Of a stretch of 64,000 nt of DNA, positions 47,174 to 57,154 are shown one piece after another. The notes under the pieces were generated by a model. That model was given only the letters and a program-made list of their open reading frames with translations. It was not told where the DNA came from and made no database searches. The first letter of the stretch is position 1. Every line of letters begins with the position of its first letter. The stretch is taken from positions 608,001-672,000 of the forward strand of contig JAQOTA010000048.1 in the NCBI GenBank assembly GCA_029532415.1. The letters run 5' to 3'. This DNA comes from Marasmius tenuissimus. Its lineage: Eukaryota; Basidiomycota; Agaricomycetes; Agaricales; Marasmiaceae. Position numbers and translations under genes: made by a program.

Positions 47174-48050
47174 ATGATGTTTTTGCACTCGGGTCTTTTC
47201 GTGCTAGCTCTCTTCGTCCAGGGCTTCGGCTTGGTATCCGCGAGACCTCTTGAGGGGAATGCGGGTACCTCTGATGCGAAGGAGTTGGCGTTCGTTAAAC
47301 TCCGCATCGAGGGAGCACAGAAGACCATCTTCGAAGGCAGGGTGCTCACCTACGGCCATAACATCACGACGGCTTCAGGAGGCACCCACAAATGTGATGG
47401 TACCAATCATAATGCGAATCCCAAACCAGGAGCTACGTGTACAACTGCCTTGAGCGACGCAGCCAGAAAACACGGGTTTAATTTCGATGGGTGCGTCTAA
47501 TACCTGGTCTGGACCCTGCCGGGAGTATATCTGACTGAAACGAGTGCAGCACATTCGATACCGAATTCGAGGACTACTTTATTACATCTATTGGTGGAGA
47601 TGTCCAGACCACTACCCAGTTCTGGGTAAGACTCGTGTTCCTAGAGATCTGCAAGCTGATTCTAAAACCGGAATTGCATGGCAGGGTGTTCTCCTCAACT
47701 ATAAGTTCACTCCCGTCGGAGGCTGTCAAGCCAAAGTAACCTCATCCGATGATGTTCTCTGGGCGTTCGATGCTTTTGGCAAGGAGCACTTCCTCAAGCT
47801 TGAGGCTCCTCTCACTGTGAAGAAAGGAGCATCGGCTCGATTGAGGGTTACTGACGGGACGACCGGCGCCCCGCTTTCAAGTGCCAAAGTCAATAAGATC
47901 TCCGGACCCGGTGCTGCTACCGTGGTGGGCACAAGCGCGGAGGATGGTACCATCTCTGTGGCTTTCTCCGATGCTGGCATCTACACGCTCAAGGCCAGTC
48001 GAGACGACTCCATCCGTTCGAATGGTGCCATACTCGTTGTTACGCTCTAA
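47174..48050 (+). CDS. Secreted DUF4430-like protein
   Basis: Three exons (introns 47491-47549 and 47626-47684) give 252 residues. A signal peptide (MMFLHSGLFVLALFVQGFGL) precedes a domain with VKLRIEGAQKTIFEGRVLTY, GTFDTEFEDYFITSIGG and QFWGVLLNYKFTPVGGCQ, then DDVLWAFDAFG. This order of an initial strand, an FDxxFxDYxI block and a W-x-ALLN-like strand is the pattern of the DUF4430/transcobalamin-like domain. The C-terminal about 85 residues (LTVKKGASARLRVTDGTTG and on) look like an Ig-like beta-domain, ending in a strand rather than a GPI signal. Likely secreted; ligand and role unknown. Confidence 0.72.
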
Positions 48051-48167
48051 CACAGTGGAATTGATTGATGCTGCGCTTATTATACAGTACATATGTATAG
48101 TTTTTTTTTGGTCATATCAGTACATACGGTTGTGCCATAAAGTCACTAAATACTTATCCACTCTTCT

Positions 48168-49600
48168 TTATGCCGTAGTTGTAGCTATTACAGCGTATCT
48201 GGTCTGGTCCCTCACTCCTTTCAGGAACCTGACCAAATCAGTCCCTCCAGTGCCCTTCAAAGATCTCTCCTTCAGCTTCCTTGTCTCCTCGGAGTCCTGC
48301 AACCTATCGCGAGCTCGCCTCGCAGGTCCCATAATATACAACGCCGCAATGATCATATGCCCATCTCTGAACTCCTTCAACGCTTTCACAGAAGCATTAT
48401 ACGCATCCCTCAACTCATCCCCATCAGGTCCCTCCGCCTTGTCCATGACAAAGCTCCTCAACGGCCGACTACTATCCGCCAAATGGTCCAAAAATAACCG
48501 ATGGTTCCTCGGAATATAGTTCTGCATCCTTGCCATGAAAGAGGAAGACCTCACGTCCCCCACTCCCAAGAACGCGTCCAACGCGTAAATCAGAGAACTC
48601 TGGGCCGCACTCGCCCCGGACAATTCTTTCGTCACATCCGATTCCATCAGGTCGGGGTACTCCTCGATCCCTTCAAAGACCCACCTGCGTTCTTCGTGAG
48701 AGGCATCTTCCCCTCTGAAGAACGGCCGGACGTCGTTGTAATACCGTTCGGGATCGCAGGTAGGCCGAATGTCGAGTAAGATTTTCCTGAGATCAGCAAT
48801 GACGACGGCGAATCGTTGAAGGAACTTAGTAACGCGGGTGACGGCGATGGCGTCGCTCACGAACAGTTCGTCCATAGTCGAGCGCATGATAGCGAGTGCT
48901 TCGACGCCTCGTAGTTCGATCTTGGCAGAGGTGACGTAGAAAGATTCTTCGTCGCTCAGACCGGTGAATGTCGTCGGTGCACGGATGTTCTCGAAGAGGA
49001 AGGAGGCGCGGTTGTCGGGTGTGTCAGAACTGTGGCAGGAAGAGCATGACGCCAGTTGTTCACTCTGGACAGCCTCTTGAATCTCCCAGTTGTACAAAAC
49101 CGTGTCAGAATATGTGACTACAGGTGGCATGCTCAGGTGCTTTGACACCTGCAGAAGAGGAATAGAGAGGGGTCTCGGGATAAGGATCGATGCGCAGAGA
49201 GGAAGAGTTTGGATATAGAATGAAAGCAAAAACGTGAGGACGAGATGGGCGCGCTGTGCAACCGCAGGATCGTCGTCCTTCACTAGGCCGGCGCTAGGAA
49301 GTAAGGGCATCTGAAAAAAGGAGGATCAGAATATGGCCAGAAGACATTGACAACCCCACTTACACCACGTATGGAGGCTCTCCATCGTTCCGATCGCCTC
49401 ACTTCTTCCATCGTGATACCGACCTTGTCACTAGGAGCGAGCCGGTTCTCGATTGCCTCATCCAGGAGGGCCTCCCAAGCCTCCCAGCCCCCGGGAAGCC
49501 GTCGCAAAGGGGCCTCGGGAGGCATGAACCCCGTTGTGGGGTCTACATCAAAGGCAGTTTGGAAGGGAGTTGCTTTCGCTAGGTTTTCGTAGTTTGACAT
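48168..49600 (-). CDS. IDO: Indoleamine 2,3-dioxygenase, copy 1
   Basis: Heme dioxygenase that opens the indole ring of tryptophan to N-formylkynurenine, the first step of the kynurenine/NAD route (Bna2 in yeast). Two exons joined across intron 49311-49363 give 459 residues. Blocks seen: SIPLLQVSKHLSMPPVVTYS, VLYNWEI, KIELRGVEALAIMRSTMDEL, SGASAAQSSLIYALDAFLG and RMQNYIPRNHRLFLDHLA, where His at about 349 is the expected proximal heme ligand; then YNASVKALKEFRDGHMIIAA. An extra Cys-rich insert (SCSSCHSS) is at about 168-174. The start MSNYENLAK is the first ATG. All exons are intact. A second, frameshifted copy lies at 54312-55847. Confidence 0.94.
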
Positions 49601-50556
49601 GCTGGTGGGGGTTCTGGGTGCGAGAATAAACGAGAGTGGCTCAAAATTTGGGTAGCCAACGCAGTTATATCCCTGAGCTGTTGAATCACATCCCCTTATC
49701 GTGCGTCCTGGAGCTTACCCGACCGTCCGTGTAGAAAAATGGTTAGATGACAGAATATTTAGGCTGCCAATGTGGGTCACTGAGAGGGCTGTGGTGGCTA
49801 AAACATCTCTACAAAGGACCTAATGAATTGTACCGAATTGAAAGGAATACGAAGGGAACACCTGCCATCGCTCCAAAATACCAGTAAACAGCCTTTTTCT
49901 TAAACCACACTAGCCGTTCGAGTGGTCAAAACGACGATGCATAGACCACTTTGAGGACGAGGAGATCCTAATCATGAGCAAAAAGGGAAAGTAGGAATGA
50001 TTGCCGCGGAGAAGCCTATGCATATGGAGCTCGGCCGTGTAGTGTGAAGGACGGTACAACGAAAGCGCTCAACATAGCCTTGGTGGCCGGAAAGAGACAC
50101 CAGTCTCTACAAAACCAGCTTGCACCATACCCAAACGTGACGATCGACTTGCTACTATTGATGCTATGGACACTGCGCACGGCCGAAATCAAACGCCATA
50201 TATTTGGGCTTATGAGTCCATGGAAGTGTGTGCTTACATAACAGCGTAGACGAAGCACTAACTATTGGTCCTTAGATGACGAGGTTGACATCGGTAGAGT
50301 GAACTAAATCGAAAATCCTCTATCCACGGCCGTTCACGTCCCGCCTCGAGTACGCGAAAGGAAAGCAGTAGATTCGCGAGGAGATATGTTTGTTTCGACG
50401 TCATGAGACGAACACCAAAAGCTATCATGACCAACGAGGATGCTTCCCAAGCGCGTCGTATGTGATGGTGTCTCTGAGCCAAAGTTTATTACCCAGCCAA
50501 TGGACCTTTGAAATACAAATGAGTGAGGACATACAGTAGGAACTTGGGATTGGTTT
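49601..50556. other. Spacer, no gene seen
   Basis: About 950 bp between the IDO start and the NKAP stop. The left end must contain the IDO promoter. No other recognisable feature. Confidence 0.4.
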
Positions 50557-51981
50557 TCAGGCCGCCCCAGGTCTTGATTGGCCCTCTGTGCCTTTTAAGC
50601 TCTCCTTCACCAACTCCTCGAATTCCTCTCGCAAAATCGCCTCCCTCCGTTCTCTCTCCTCCTTCTGTAGCTTCAAGATCCCTCTCCTCTCCTCCGCGCT
50701 GATGACTTGGTTCTCCTTCCTCATACGAACAGCGTTCATCCTGCGATGTCGACTACCACTCATGACATAACCGACGGTCTCATAATCGGCAATCTCGTCT
50801 GATGTTAGACCGATTTCACCACGACGGGGGATACGAGCGTCGGTATCTCCGTCGAGGAAAGCAGCCATGGCACTACCTTCGCCACGAAGGAGAGCGCCTC
50901 CGTAGGAACGTTCGTCCACCTTCTTCGCGTTGATCCTGACTGCTGGCTGAGGACCAACGTCGTCGTCAGAGTCATCTTCATGGTTGTCTGCCGCAGAAGA
51001 TGGTACGGGAGGAGGCAACATGGAGCCTGACGACGTGGATGTAGGGTCGGCACTAGGTTTGACGACCCATTCTTCTTCTTCGTCCATAGGTGTATGGCTT
51101 CGTGTCTGACTGGCAGACTTGGGAGGGGGAGGAGGACTTCGACTGACACTTCGTTTGGGAGTACGCGAATGTTGTCTTCGTCTTTCACGCCGGTCGCGCT
51201 CGTCGTCATCGTCGTAGCTTTTGTGTCTGCTCCGTGACCGACGGTGCTTTTTGCGCTCACGTTTGGACTCTTTTTCCTTCTCCTTTCTCCGCTTCTTTTC
51301 CTTTTTTCTGCGACGTCTCTCTTCCTCAGAAGAGTCAGTATCGGTATCGCTGTCTGGATCGTATCGACGTCGTTTGGATGACTTTTTGCTATCCTTTTCT
51401 TGGCGCTTGGGTGACCTGTAAGGAAATCATGAGTAATGCGTAGCAATTAAAGAGCAAACTTACAATGGACGTGCTGGTCCCTTCGGTGAAGGTGGCCATA
51501 TATTCACTGTTCTTGATTCACGTTGAACTCGACGACTACAAGAAACAGGTCAGCTAGTCGCACGGTGATACAAAAGAGTAAACTTACCTGTCCAGCCAGT
51601 CAGAGCCACCACCGCCTCTCGGTGGATACGCGTCGTCCCTTTGCCTCCGACTGGGATACATAGATTCCTGCCTGGACGAAGGGCCATCTGAGGGACCCTT
51701 GTAGTCGTCGTATTCTGGCGTTGCTCTCCTGTTATATCCGTTTCTGCCATCGTCACCCCTTCCGTCTCTTCCTCTTCTACTATCCCTAGCCCGTTCTCTC
51801 TCTCTGCTATCTTCTCGTTCGTCCCGACTTCCTCTTTCTCCTCCATGATATCTGTCCCGACTTCGACTCCGGCTTGAGTTTCGGTAAGAGCTTCGTCGGG
51901 GGGTGAAGGAGAGCGACCGCGAGTTCTGTCTTGTGCTGAGTGCGGTACTAGTCCCAGACGTGATGGATGAATGGTCGCCAT
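50557..51981 (-). CDS. NKAP/SynMuv-type nuclear protein (frameshift in C-run)
   Basis: Homologue of the NKAP family of splicing/transcription-associated nuclear proteins. Three exons with introns 51536-51587 and 51416-51463. N-terminal Arg/Ser-rich part, the ESRTVNIWPPSPKGPARP motif, a long Lys/Arg-rich coil, then the C-terminal domain with SYGGALLRGEGSAMAAF, IPRRGEIGLTSDEI, GYVMSGSRHRRMNAVR and KENQVISAEE. From the start MATIHPSRLGLVP (51981) the frame shifts after RGRSPSPP in a run of six C (51898-51903 on the plus strand as G). With seven C the frame would run on as RRSSYRNSSR and all exons would join to 441 residues; as given the sum is one short. Either a true mutation or, more likely, a homopolymer sequencing error. 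Confidence 0.85.
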
Positions 51982-52674
51982 ACTGGACGTAGTGGCACAG
52001 ATGGTGGTTTTGTGCTGAAGCTAAGTCATATCAATGGACCACTCAACGTGACAACTGTGACCCTTTCTGTGACGCATGTGACGGATGCCGTCCTATGCCG
52101 GCCTGACTCGGCGATGAGGATGGTCTTCGTTCCTCAGCGCTCAACGCTAACCTCCGCTCAATCCACGCTCAGCCCATGCACATTGCAAGCTTGCACTGAT
52201 TTAGATACACAACAGTCTGAATACAGTGCTCCTGCACGCATTCTCAATCGCGAAAATAGACCCGGACCCTGGCTTGCCACAGTAACCCACTTCAACACTT
52301 CGAAGGAAGGACTCAGATAGTACGATCAACCCAGCAATCCCTGACGACACCGGACTCTTACAGCTTCACTGTTTTCTTCAAGGCTGTCTGATCAACAACA
52401 CTGTGTACACGCGGGAGCAACTGAATGCTTTCGATGTCCCTGTGAAGAAGTACTTAGTCAGGTCCATCTTTCCTCTCGAGTCTCAACGTTCGTAACTCAA
52501 CAGTCCTGGTCAAACCCCGCGCCTGTAATTCGAATCAAGGTTTGTGTCTCCTCATGGTCGCAACTTCAACGATAGCCCATTCTCTTCCGTTGTGACGGTT
52601 TACATATATCAGACAAACCAAACAGCTCTTCAACAGCTTCAACTCTTTCAAGTTCTAAGTATTCATAGCACATC
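51982..52674. other. Divergent spacer, no gene seen
   Basis: About 690 bp between the starts of NKAP (minus) and the forkhead gene (plus). Both promoters should lie here. A short open plus frame (51967-52320) shows no known motif. Confidence 0.4.
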
Positions 52675-54307
52675 ATGTCACTTCCTGCTGACCTCGAGGC
52701 TCATGGCGATGCCTCTTCCCAACCATATCAATTCGAAGCTGTAACTTGGATGGTTCTTTGTCCCCCCATGTCTAACCTCGATACCCTCCTGCGCTGGACA
52801 ACTCGGCGGAACATGAGGAGGCTAGCTGTAGGTTTAGGAGCAGGAAGTGGTGTATTCGCTGTGATAGGTGCTTTTTCTAGCTCTCATGCCGCCGTTGTCG
52901 TTGGATGTGGTGCTGCATCCGGGGTTTTGTCGATGATTGCCGCGTTGCTGTGCGTCCCAAAGCTTTCTATAACTCATTCCAGTCTTACTGATAGATTATA
53001 TCCACCTCTCTATTGTAGGATGAATGACCGTTTTTGTAATGGAGATGTCGAGTCCAGAGTCAGAACGGGATCACAGAACGGAACGGAACTTGTTGAACTC
53101 GAAGTGGTATCACAAGAAGTGCCGAATCGCTCGCAGTTTTCAGGAAGGCATTCAAGCGGTATTGGCGAGCTAGAAACACTCGATAATGGAAGCATCCACT
53201 CATCGCGATATTCGCCTAACAATGATGCGGTCGCTCTGGCTCACAGCAAACACGAGCAAGAACCCCTCGAGGATGAAATAGGATCCATAGAGTGCGGGAC
53301 TCCGTCTACTATTCTTGAAACTGTATTGATAGATATCCATTTTAGTATCGGTACGGTCAGTCAAGGGGCGATCGAGGCTTCGACCCAGGCTCCAGAGGAC
53401 AGAACACGAGAGTCAACGCCGACAACTCGAATTCCGCCCCATGACGAGCCAAAGGCTCAACCAAATTCCACAACATTGGCTCTCGACCTCGAAAACAACA
53501 GCAGTCTTCATCACCGCAATGTGCCCCTGGGTCCCAGTGATGTTGCCGGCGTTGAGAATCAGCTCCGGCGACTCTACAATATCTCTCCCGCCGTACCGGT
53601 CGACCTGTACGCCATTCCTGACCCTCTATGTCCCCCATTCACCCAGATCGCTATCATTCAAATTGCTATCTGGTCGAGTGAGCAACGGAAACTCACGCAA
53701 GCCCAAATTTGGTCGCGAATTGAACAGCGGTTCAGAATCGAATCCGTGAAAGAAGCCAAAAAGTGGAAAGTGAGTACTGTATCATGTCTTCTGCTTCCGA
53801 ATAGCCACTGATTTGCTAATTTGCCTTCATGGCTCTCGTTACTGTAGACCAACATCCACGGCGGGATTCTTGATGTCCAACCGCACTTTGTGTGGTGATG
53901 GCACCTAGGTTGTCCAGTCGTTTGCAACTCGGGAACTGAATGGGGACCCGGGTAAACCTCACCCAAAATTTGAGGACAATTAACTGGACAATGACTGGAC
54001 AACTGTGGTGCCATCACCACACAAAGCACGAGTGGACATCAAAAAGCCCGCCGTGATCCGTCATCTCCTTTCACTAAAGAAAACCTTTGTCAAATTACCC
54101 GAGTCGCGGAGCGGCACGCTTTACTGGGTTCTCGACTACCGTTATCTCGAACCTGGAGGAGGGGATAAGTATGTTCGAAAACGTAGGGCAGAACAACAGC
54201 ATCATGGCGACGACCATGATCACGATACGAAGAAACTTCAAGACGACCCAAACAATACAGAAGATTCTCCAGATTCGTCCTTTTCGCCGTCACGTAAAGC
54301 AGAATGA
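52675..54307 (+). CDS. Forkhead-domain protein, interrupted by a transposon
   Basis: Putative forkhead transcription factor. Exon 1 (52675-53769) encodes 365 residues; intron 53770-53847 has GTGAGT...GTAG borders. The forkhead domain starts near the exon end with IIQIAIWSSEQRKLTQAQIWSRIEQRF and KKWK, and continues after the intron with TN and, past a 199-bp insertion, IRHLLSLKKTFVKLPESR and LYWVLDYRYL. Removing the insertion at its ATC duplication restores one frame of 450 residues. Inside the insertion is an in-frame TGA. The first about 100 residues contain two hydrophobic stretches (LAVGLGAGSGVFAVIGAF and AAVVVGCGAASGVLSMIAAL), unusual for this family, so a later start (MNDRF at about 53021) or an upstream fused gene is possible. 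Stop is 4 bp from the second IDO. Confidence 0.7.
53857..54055. mobile_element. 199-bp TIR element inserted in the forkhead exon
   Basis: Starts CACGGCGGG and ends CCCGCCGTG. The two arms of about 55-65 bp are inverted copies: the left arm (53857-53921) and the reverse of the right arm share TGATGTCCA, CTTTGTGTGGTGATGGCACC and TTGTCCAGTC. It is flanked by a 3-bp repeat ATC (53854-53856 and 54056-54058). The fit with the forkhead frame defines the junctions exactly. No coding capacity. A 3-bp duplication and CAC ends are compatible with CACTA-like or Harbinger-like families, but this is only a guess. Confidence 0.85.
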
Positions 54308-54311
54308 AAGT

Positions 54312-55847
54312 CTATACGACTCTGTCTAAAGCTGCATCCTTCGTCCCGTCTCTAACGTCCTTCAAAAACCTCGCCAAATTCGTCCCTCCCGTCCCTTTCA
54401 GTTCCTCCCTACCCTTGGTCTGTGCGCTGCCTTGAGCCGCCCTTCGTGCTGGTCCGATAATGTACAGGGTTACAATGACTATATGTTTGTCTCTGAATTC
54501 TTTCAGGGCAACGATGGCCCGGTTGTAAGCCTGCATCAACGCGCTCCTTCCTGACCAGTTCCTGCATTGTTTATTACGAACTGTCGCAAAGGCCTCTGGC
54601 TAGATGCTAGGTGGCCAAGGAAATTTCGATGATGACGAGGCATGTAAAGCCGCATCCTGTCGAGGAACGACTTCTTCTCGTTCGTCGGCGGTGGGGAAGA
54701 GGTGGAAGTCGAAGTTGAGGTCGAAGGCGAGGCGGAGGAGGAAGACTCGTCTCCTGTTATCGACTTCGAGTGAGAATATTCGTGTACACCAAGGAAAATA
54801 TCCAAGGCGTGTATTAACGAGCTCTGACCAGCACTGGGTCCGGAAAGCTCAGTTGGGATCTCCAGACCCTCCGCCTCCTCTCTATCTAGACCCTCAAAGA
54901 CCCAGGGCTCCCCATCGGAATCGGCTCCCTTGAACCACGGCCTAATTTCGTGGTAGAAAACTTCTGGGTCGCAGCCTCCCCGTACCGCCATAAGCAAACT
55001 AGTGAGGTCGTTGATAACAGTCGCGAGACGCGTCAAGTAATTCGTGATACGCTTTACGGCGATCTCGTCTCCGACGAACAATTCGTCCATAGTTGAACGC
55101 ATCAAGGACAACGCTTCAACGCCACGTAGCTCGATACGCGCCGAACTAAGATAGAATTCCTCCTCGTCCTTCGTCCCTGTGAACAGGGTGTGACACTGTA
55201 AATCCTGCAGGTCCGGGACGCCCAAGCCCGAAGGTGATGACGACTTGAACTTCCAGTTATAGAGAACATCGTCGGAGTAGGTGAGAACGGGCGGTAGTTG
55301 CAAATGATTCGACACCTGCAAGAGCGGAATCGTAACTGATGGCGGTATTCTGATCGGCTCTCCCGGAGGAATGGTCCGAATGTAAAAATGCATGATCCAT
55401 GCCAACACGATATGCGATCTACGCAGCACGACTTCTGATATTTTCAGTTCCGTTGTTGGTAGGATTGGTAACTGGTGGCAATCAATCGTTATGGTTCCAG
55501 TTGTCAAGAGAGACAGGAAGGGCGACAGAAAAGCTTACCTCCCGCACCCTCGACCTCCACCGGGATGATTTTTCTCTTTCCTCGAGACCCTGGTCCGCTT
55601 TCTCTCCTAGTTGCAATCGATCGGTAATCGCAGCGTCCAAGACCTCCTCCCATGCTTCCCATTGAGCCGGGAGTCTTCCCAAAGGTTCCTGCGGAGGCAT
55701 AAAACCCGACCGATTGTCCACGTCGAAATCATGAGCAGCTAATGTGGTGGTATCGACAACACCCGGAAATATAGGATTTGAAGAATCAGGTCTAGGTTGG
55801 GACAGAAAGTGGTCGGGTGGGAGGGAATTCATCGGGAAGAATTCCAT
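54312..55847 (-). pseudogene. Indoleamine 2,3-dioxygenase, copy 2, frameshifted
   Basis: Second IDO with the same intron position as copy 1 (55472-55538 here). Exon 1 starts MEFFPMNSL at 55847; exon 2 has SVTIPLLQVSNHLQLPPVLT, RIELRGVEALSLMRSTMDEL, SGPSAGQSSLIHALDIFLG and RLYMPRHHRNFLGHL with the heme-ligand histidine. A low-complexity insert (SPSTSTSTSTSS) sits before that motif and is missing in copy 1. Near 54540 the frame shifts by one base: QEGAR then TGA, while the continuing homology (LMQAYNRAIVALKEFRD, ending DRVV) is in the next frame up to 54312. As given, the C-terminal 75 residues, including conserved helices, are lost. It may be a young pseudogene or an assembly error. Confidence 0.78.
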
Positions 55848-55956
55848 GCTGGTGGTTAGCACGAGAGAAGGTTTGCAAGCATAGATGCTGAATCATTCTA
55901 GACTGCTGCTAAGTATGAGCAATCGCGCCGAGGCCGAGCTGTAATTCAGATTCTAG

Positions 55957-56000
55957 CCCCCGGGGATTTTCCTGGAAAAATGTTTCGGAAATCCCCGGGG
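55957..56000. repeat. GC-rich inverted repeat upstream of IDO copy 2
   Basis: CCCCGGGGATTTTCC followed after 14 bp by GGAAATCCCCGGGG. The arms pair over about 14 bp with one bulged base. It lies about 110 bp upstream of the IDO copy 2 start and could be a DNA-binding or structural site, or the end of a decayed element. Confidence 0.5.
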
Positions 56001-56089
56001 TCGGGATCATATAAATCCATGTCACGTGAAGTCAATCAACTCGTTTTGGCGTCAAAGAGCACACTTACTTAGATAGGCTCCCAGCGCGT

Positions 56090-57015
56090 CCATTTCCTTG
56101 GTTGTCGCCTTACGCGGTACGACCCGCTACTGAACTGACTGTGTGGGACCTGGCAGGCTTTCGTTATTCCCTGGGATGTGACAGCGCCTATTTGGCGCTT
56201 ATTCGGTACTCAGAGAGCGCTTATACTGATCGAACGGCGCTTGGTCTCGTTTCTCATGGGGCAAATAACCTTGGTCGCCGCCTTACGCGGCACGGCCCGC
56301 TACTGAAATGTCAATGACTGTACTGTAGCAAGGCCTCAAATAACAGTTTACAATCCTATGGAAGACTCAAATTGGGATACAGATCATGGATTTACCATAC
56401 AGCTTATAGTACAGGGCCCAGGCCTGACTCCTGAGGGCTTTGGAAGCAACTCCATTGATATTGTGCCTGTTTTTTGGTACTGTGATGAGTCAGATACACT
56501 CATGAACATGCTAGTCAGATGTTGAGTACGAATGCTAACAGAGAGCATTACTTGTCGCCCGGCCTTTGGCCGGCTCCTCGTAATTACCCAAAGTTAAAAT
56601 TGGAGTCTCTAACGGCTCTCGAAGACGCTGTGCTTGAGAGGTGCATGATGGTTATCATCATGCTGAATCTTGGTCCGAGTAGCAGCTTCTGAGTGCTTAA
56701 GAAGACCCAACAGAAAGCTGCGCTGTGGCAGAGTCGTCCAGGCCAGCGAGGGACAGCGCTTATAAACAGCATGAGCGGCGCTTAAAAGATTGACATGGCG
56801 CTTAACGGGCTGACATGGCGCCAATTTTTGTCGCGCCAAGCCTCACCGACTGAATGGGCGAGCTGTCATTCTTCCCCCTTGCATTGAGAGAAATTCAGTA
56901 CGGAGTAGCGCTTAAATTTGTATGGATGGCGCTAGATTTGAGTGTTATGGCGCTTGGACGGCGCTTTCGAGGATGAACGGCGTCTGTTGGTCACGTTTTG
57001 GGCGCCAAAAGGCAG
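56090..57015. repeat. Repeat-rich block with GGCGCTT motifs
   Basis: At least nine copies of (G/A)GCGCTT occur, all in the same orientation, for example at 56194, 56216, 56236, 56755, 56777, 56797, 56906, 56948 and 56958, with palindromic GGCGCC nearby. Two direct repeats of about 40 bp, GTCGCCTTACGCGGTACGAC (56103) and GCCGCCTTACGCGGCACGGC (56277), bracket the first motifs. Such clusters often mark the subterminal parts of DNA transposons. A short open frame lies in the middle at 56358-56525. No transposase is recognised. Confidence 0.55.
56358..56525 (+). CDS. 55-residue open frame inside the repeat block
   Basis: ATG to TGA frame beginning MEDSNWDTDHGFTIQLIVQG and ending with DESDTLMNMLVRC. 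Composition looks protein-like (hydrophobic strand, acidic turn), but no family is recognised. It may be a fragment of a transposon-encoded protein or chance. Confidence 0.25.
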   Translation: MEDSNWDTDHGFTIQLIVQGPGLTPEGFGSNSIDIVPVFWYCDESDTLMNMLVRC

Positions 57016-57046
57016 AATTCTCACGAAGCGAGCTTTTTTTTTTCAC

Positions 57047-57150
57047 CATAGTAAATACCCTTCTACTTCCTTACGTCAGTAGCGGGAACTTTTTTTCTGG
57101 AACATGGCAAAGACCCTTTTACTTTCTAACGTCAGTGGCGGGAATTTCGC
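57047..57150. repeat. Two tandem units of about 55 bp
   Basis: The unit AGTAAATACCCTTCTACTTC followed by CTTACGTCAGTAGCGGGAAC recurs as CAAAGACCCTTTTACTTTC and TAACGTCAGTGGCGGGAATT. Both contain ACGTCAGTxGCGGGAA. They lie directly downstream of the REX4 stop codon, at the right edge of the GGCGCTT block. Confidence 0.6.
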
Positions 57151-57154
57151 AAAA

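Noticed and set aside
55957..56000. GGGGATTTTCC / GGAAATCCCC as an NF-kappa-B site
   Set aside because: The word fits by chance, but fungi lack NF-kappa-B; kept only as an inverted repeat.
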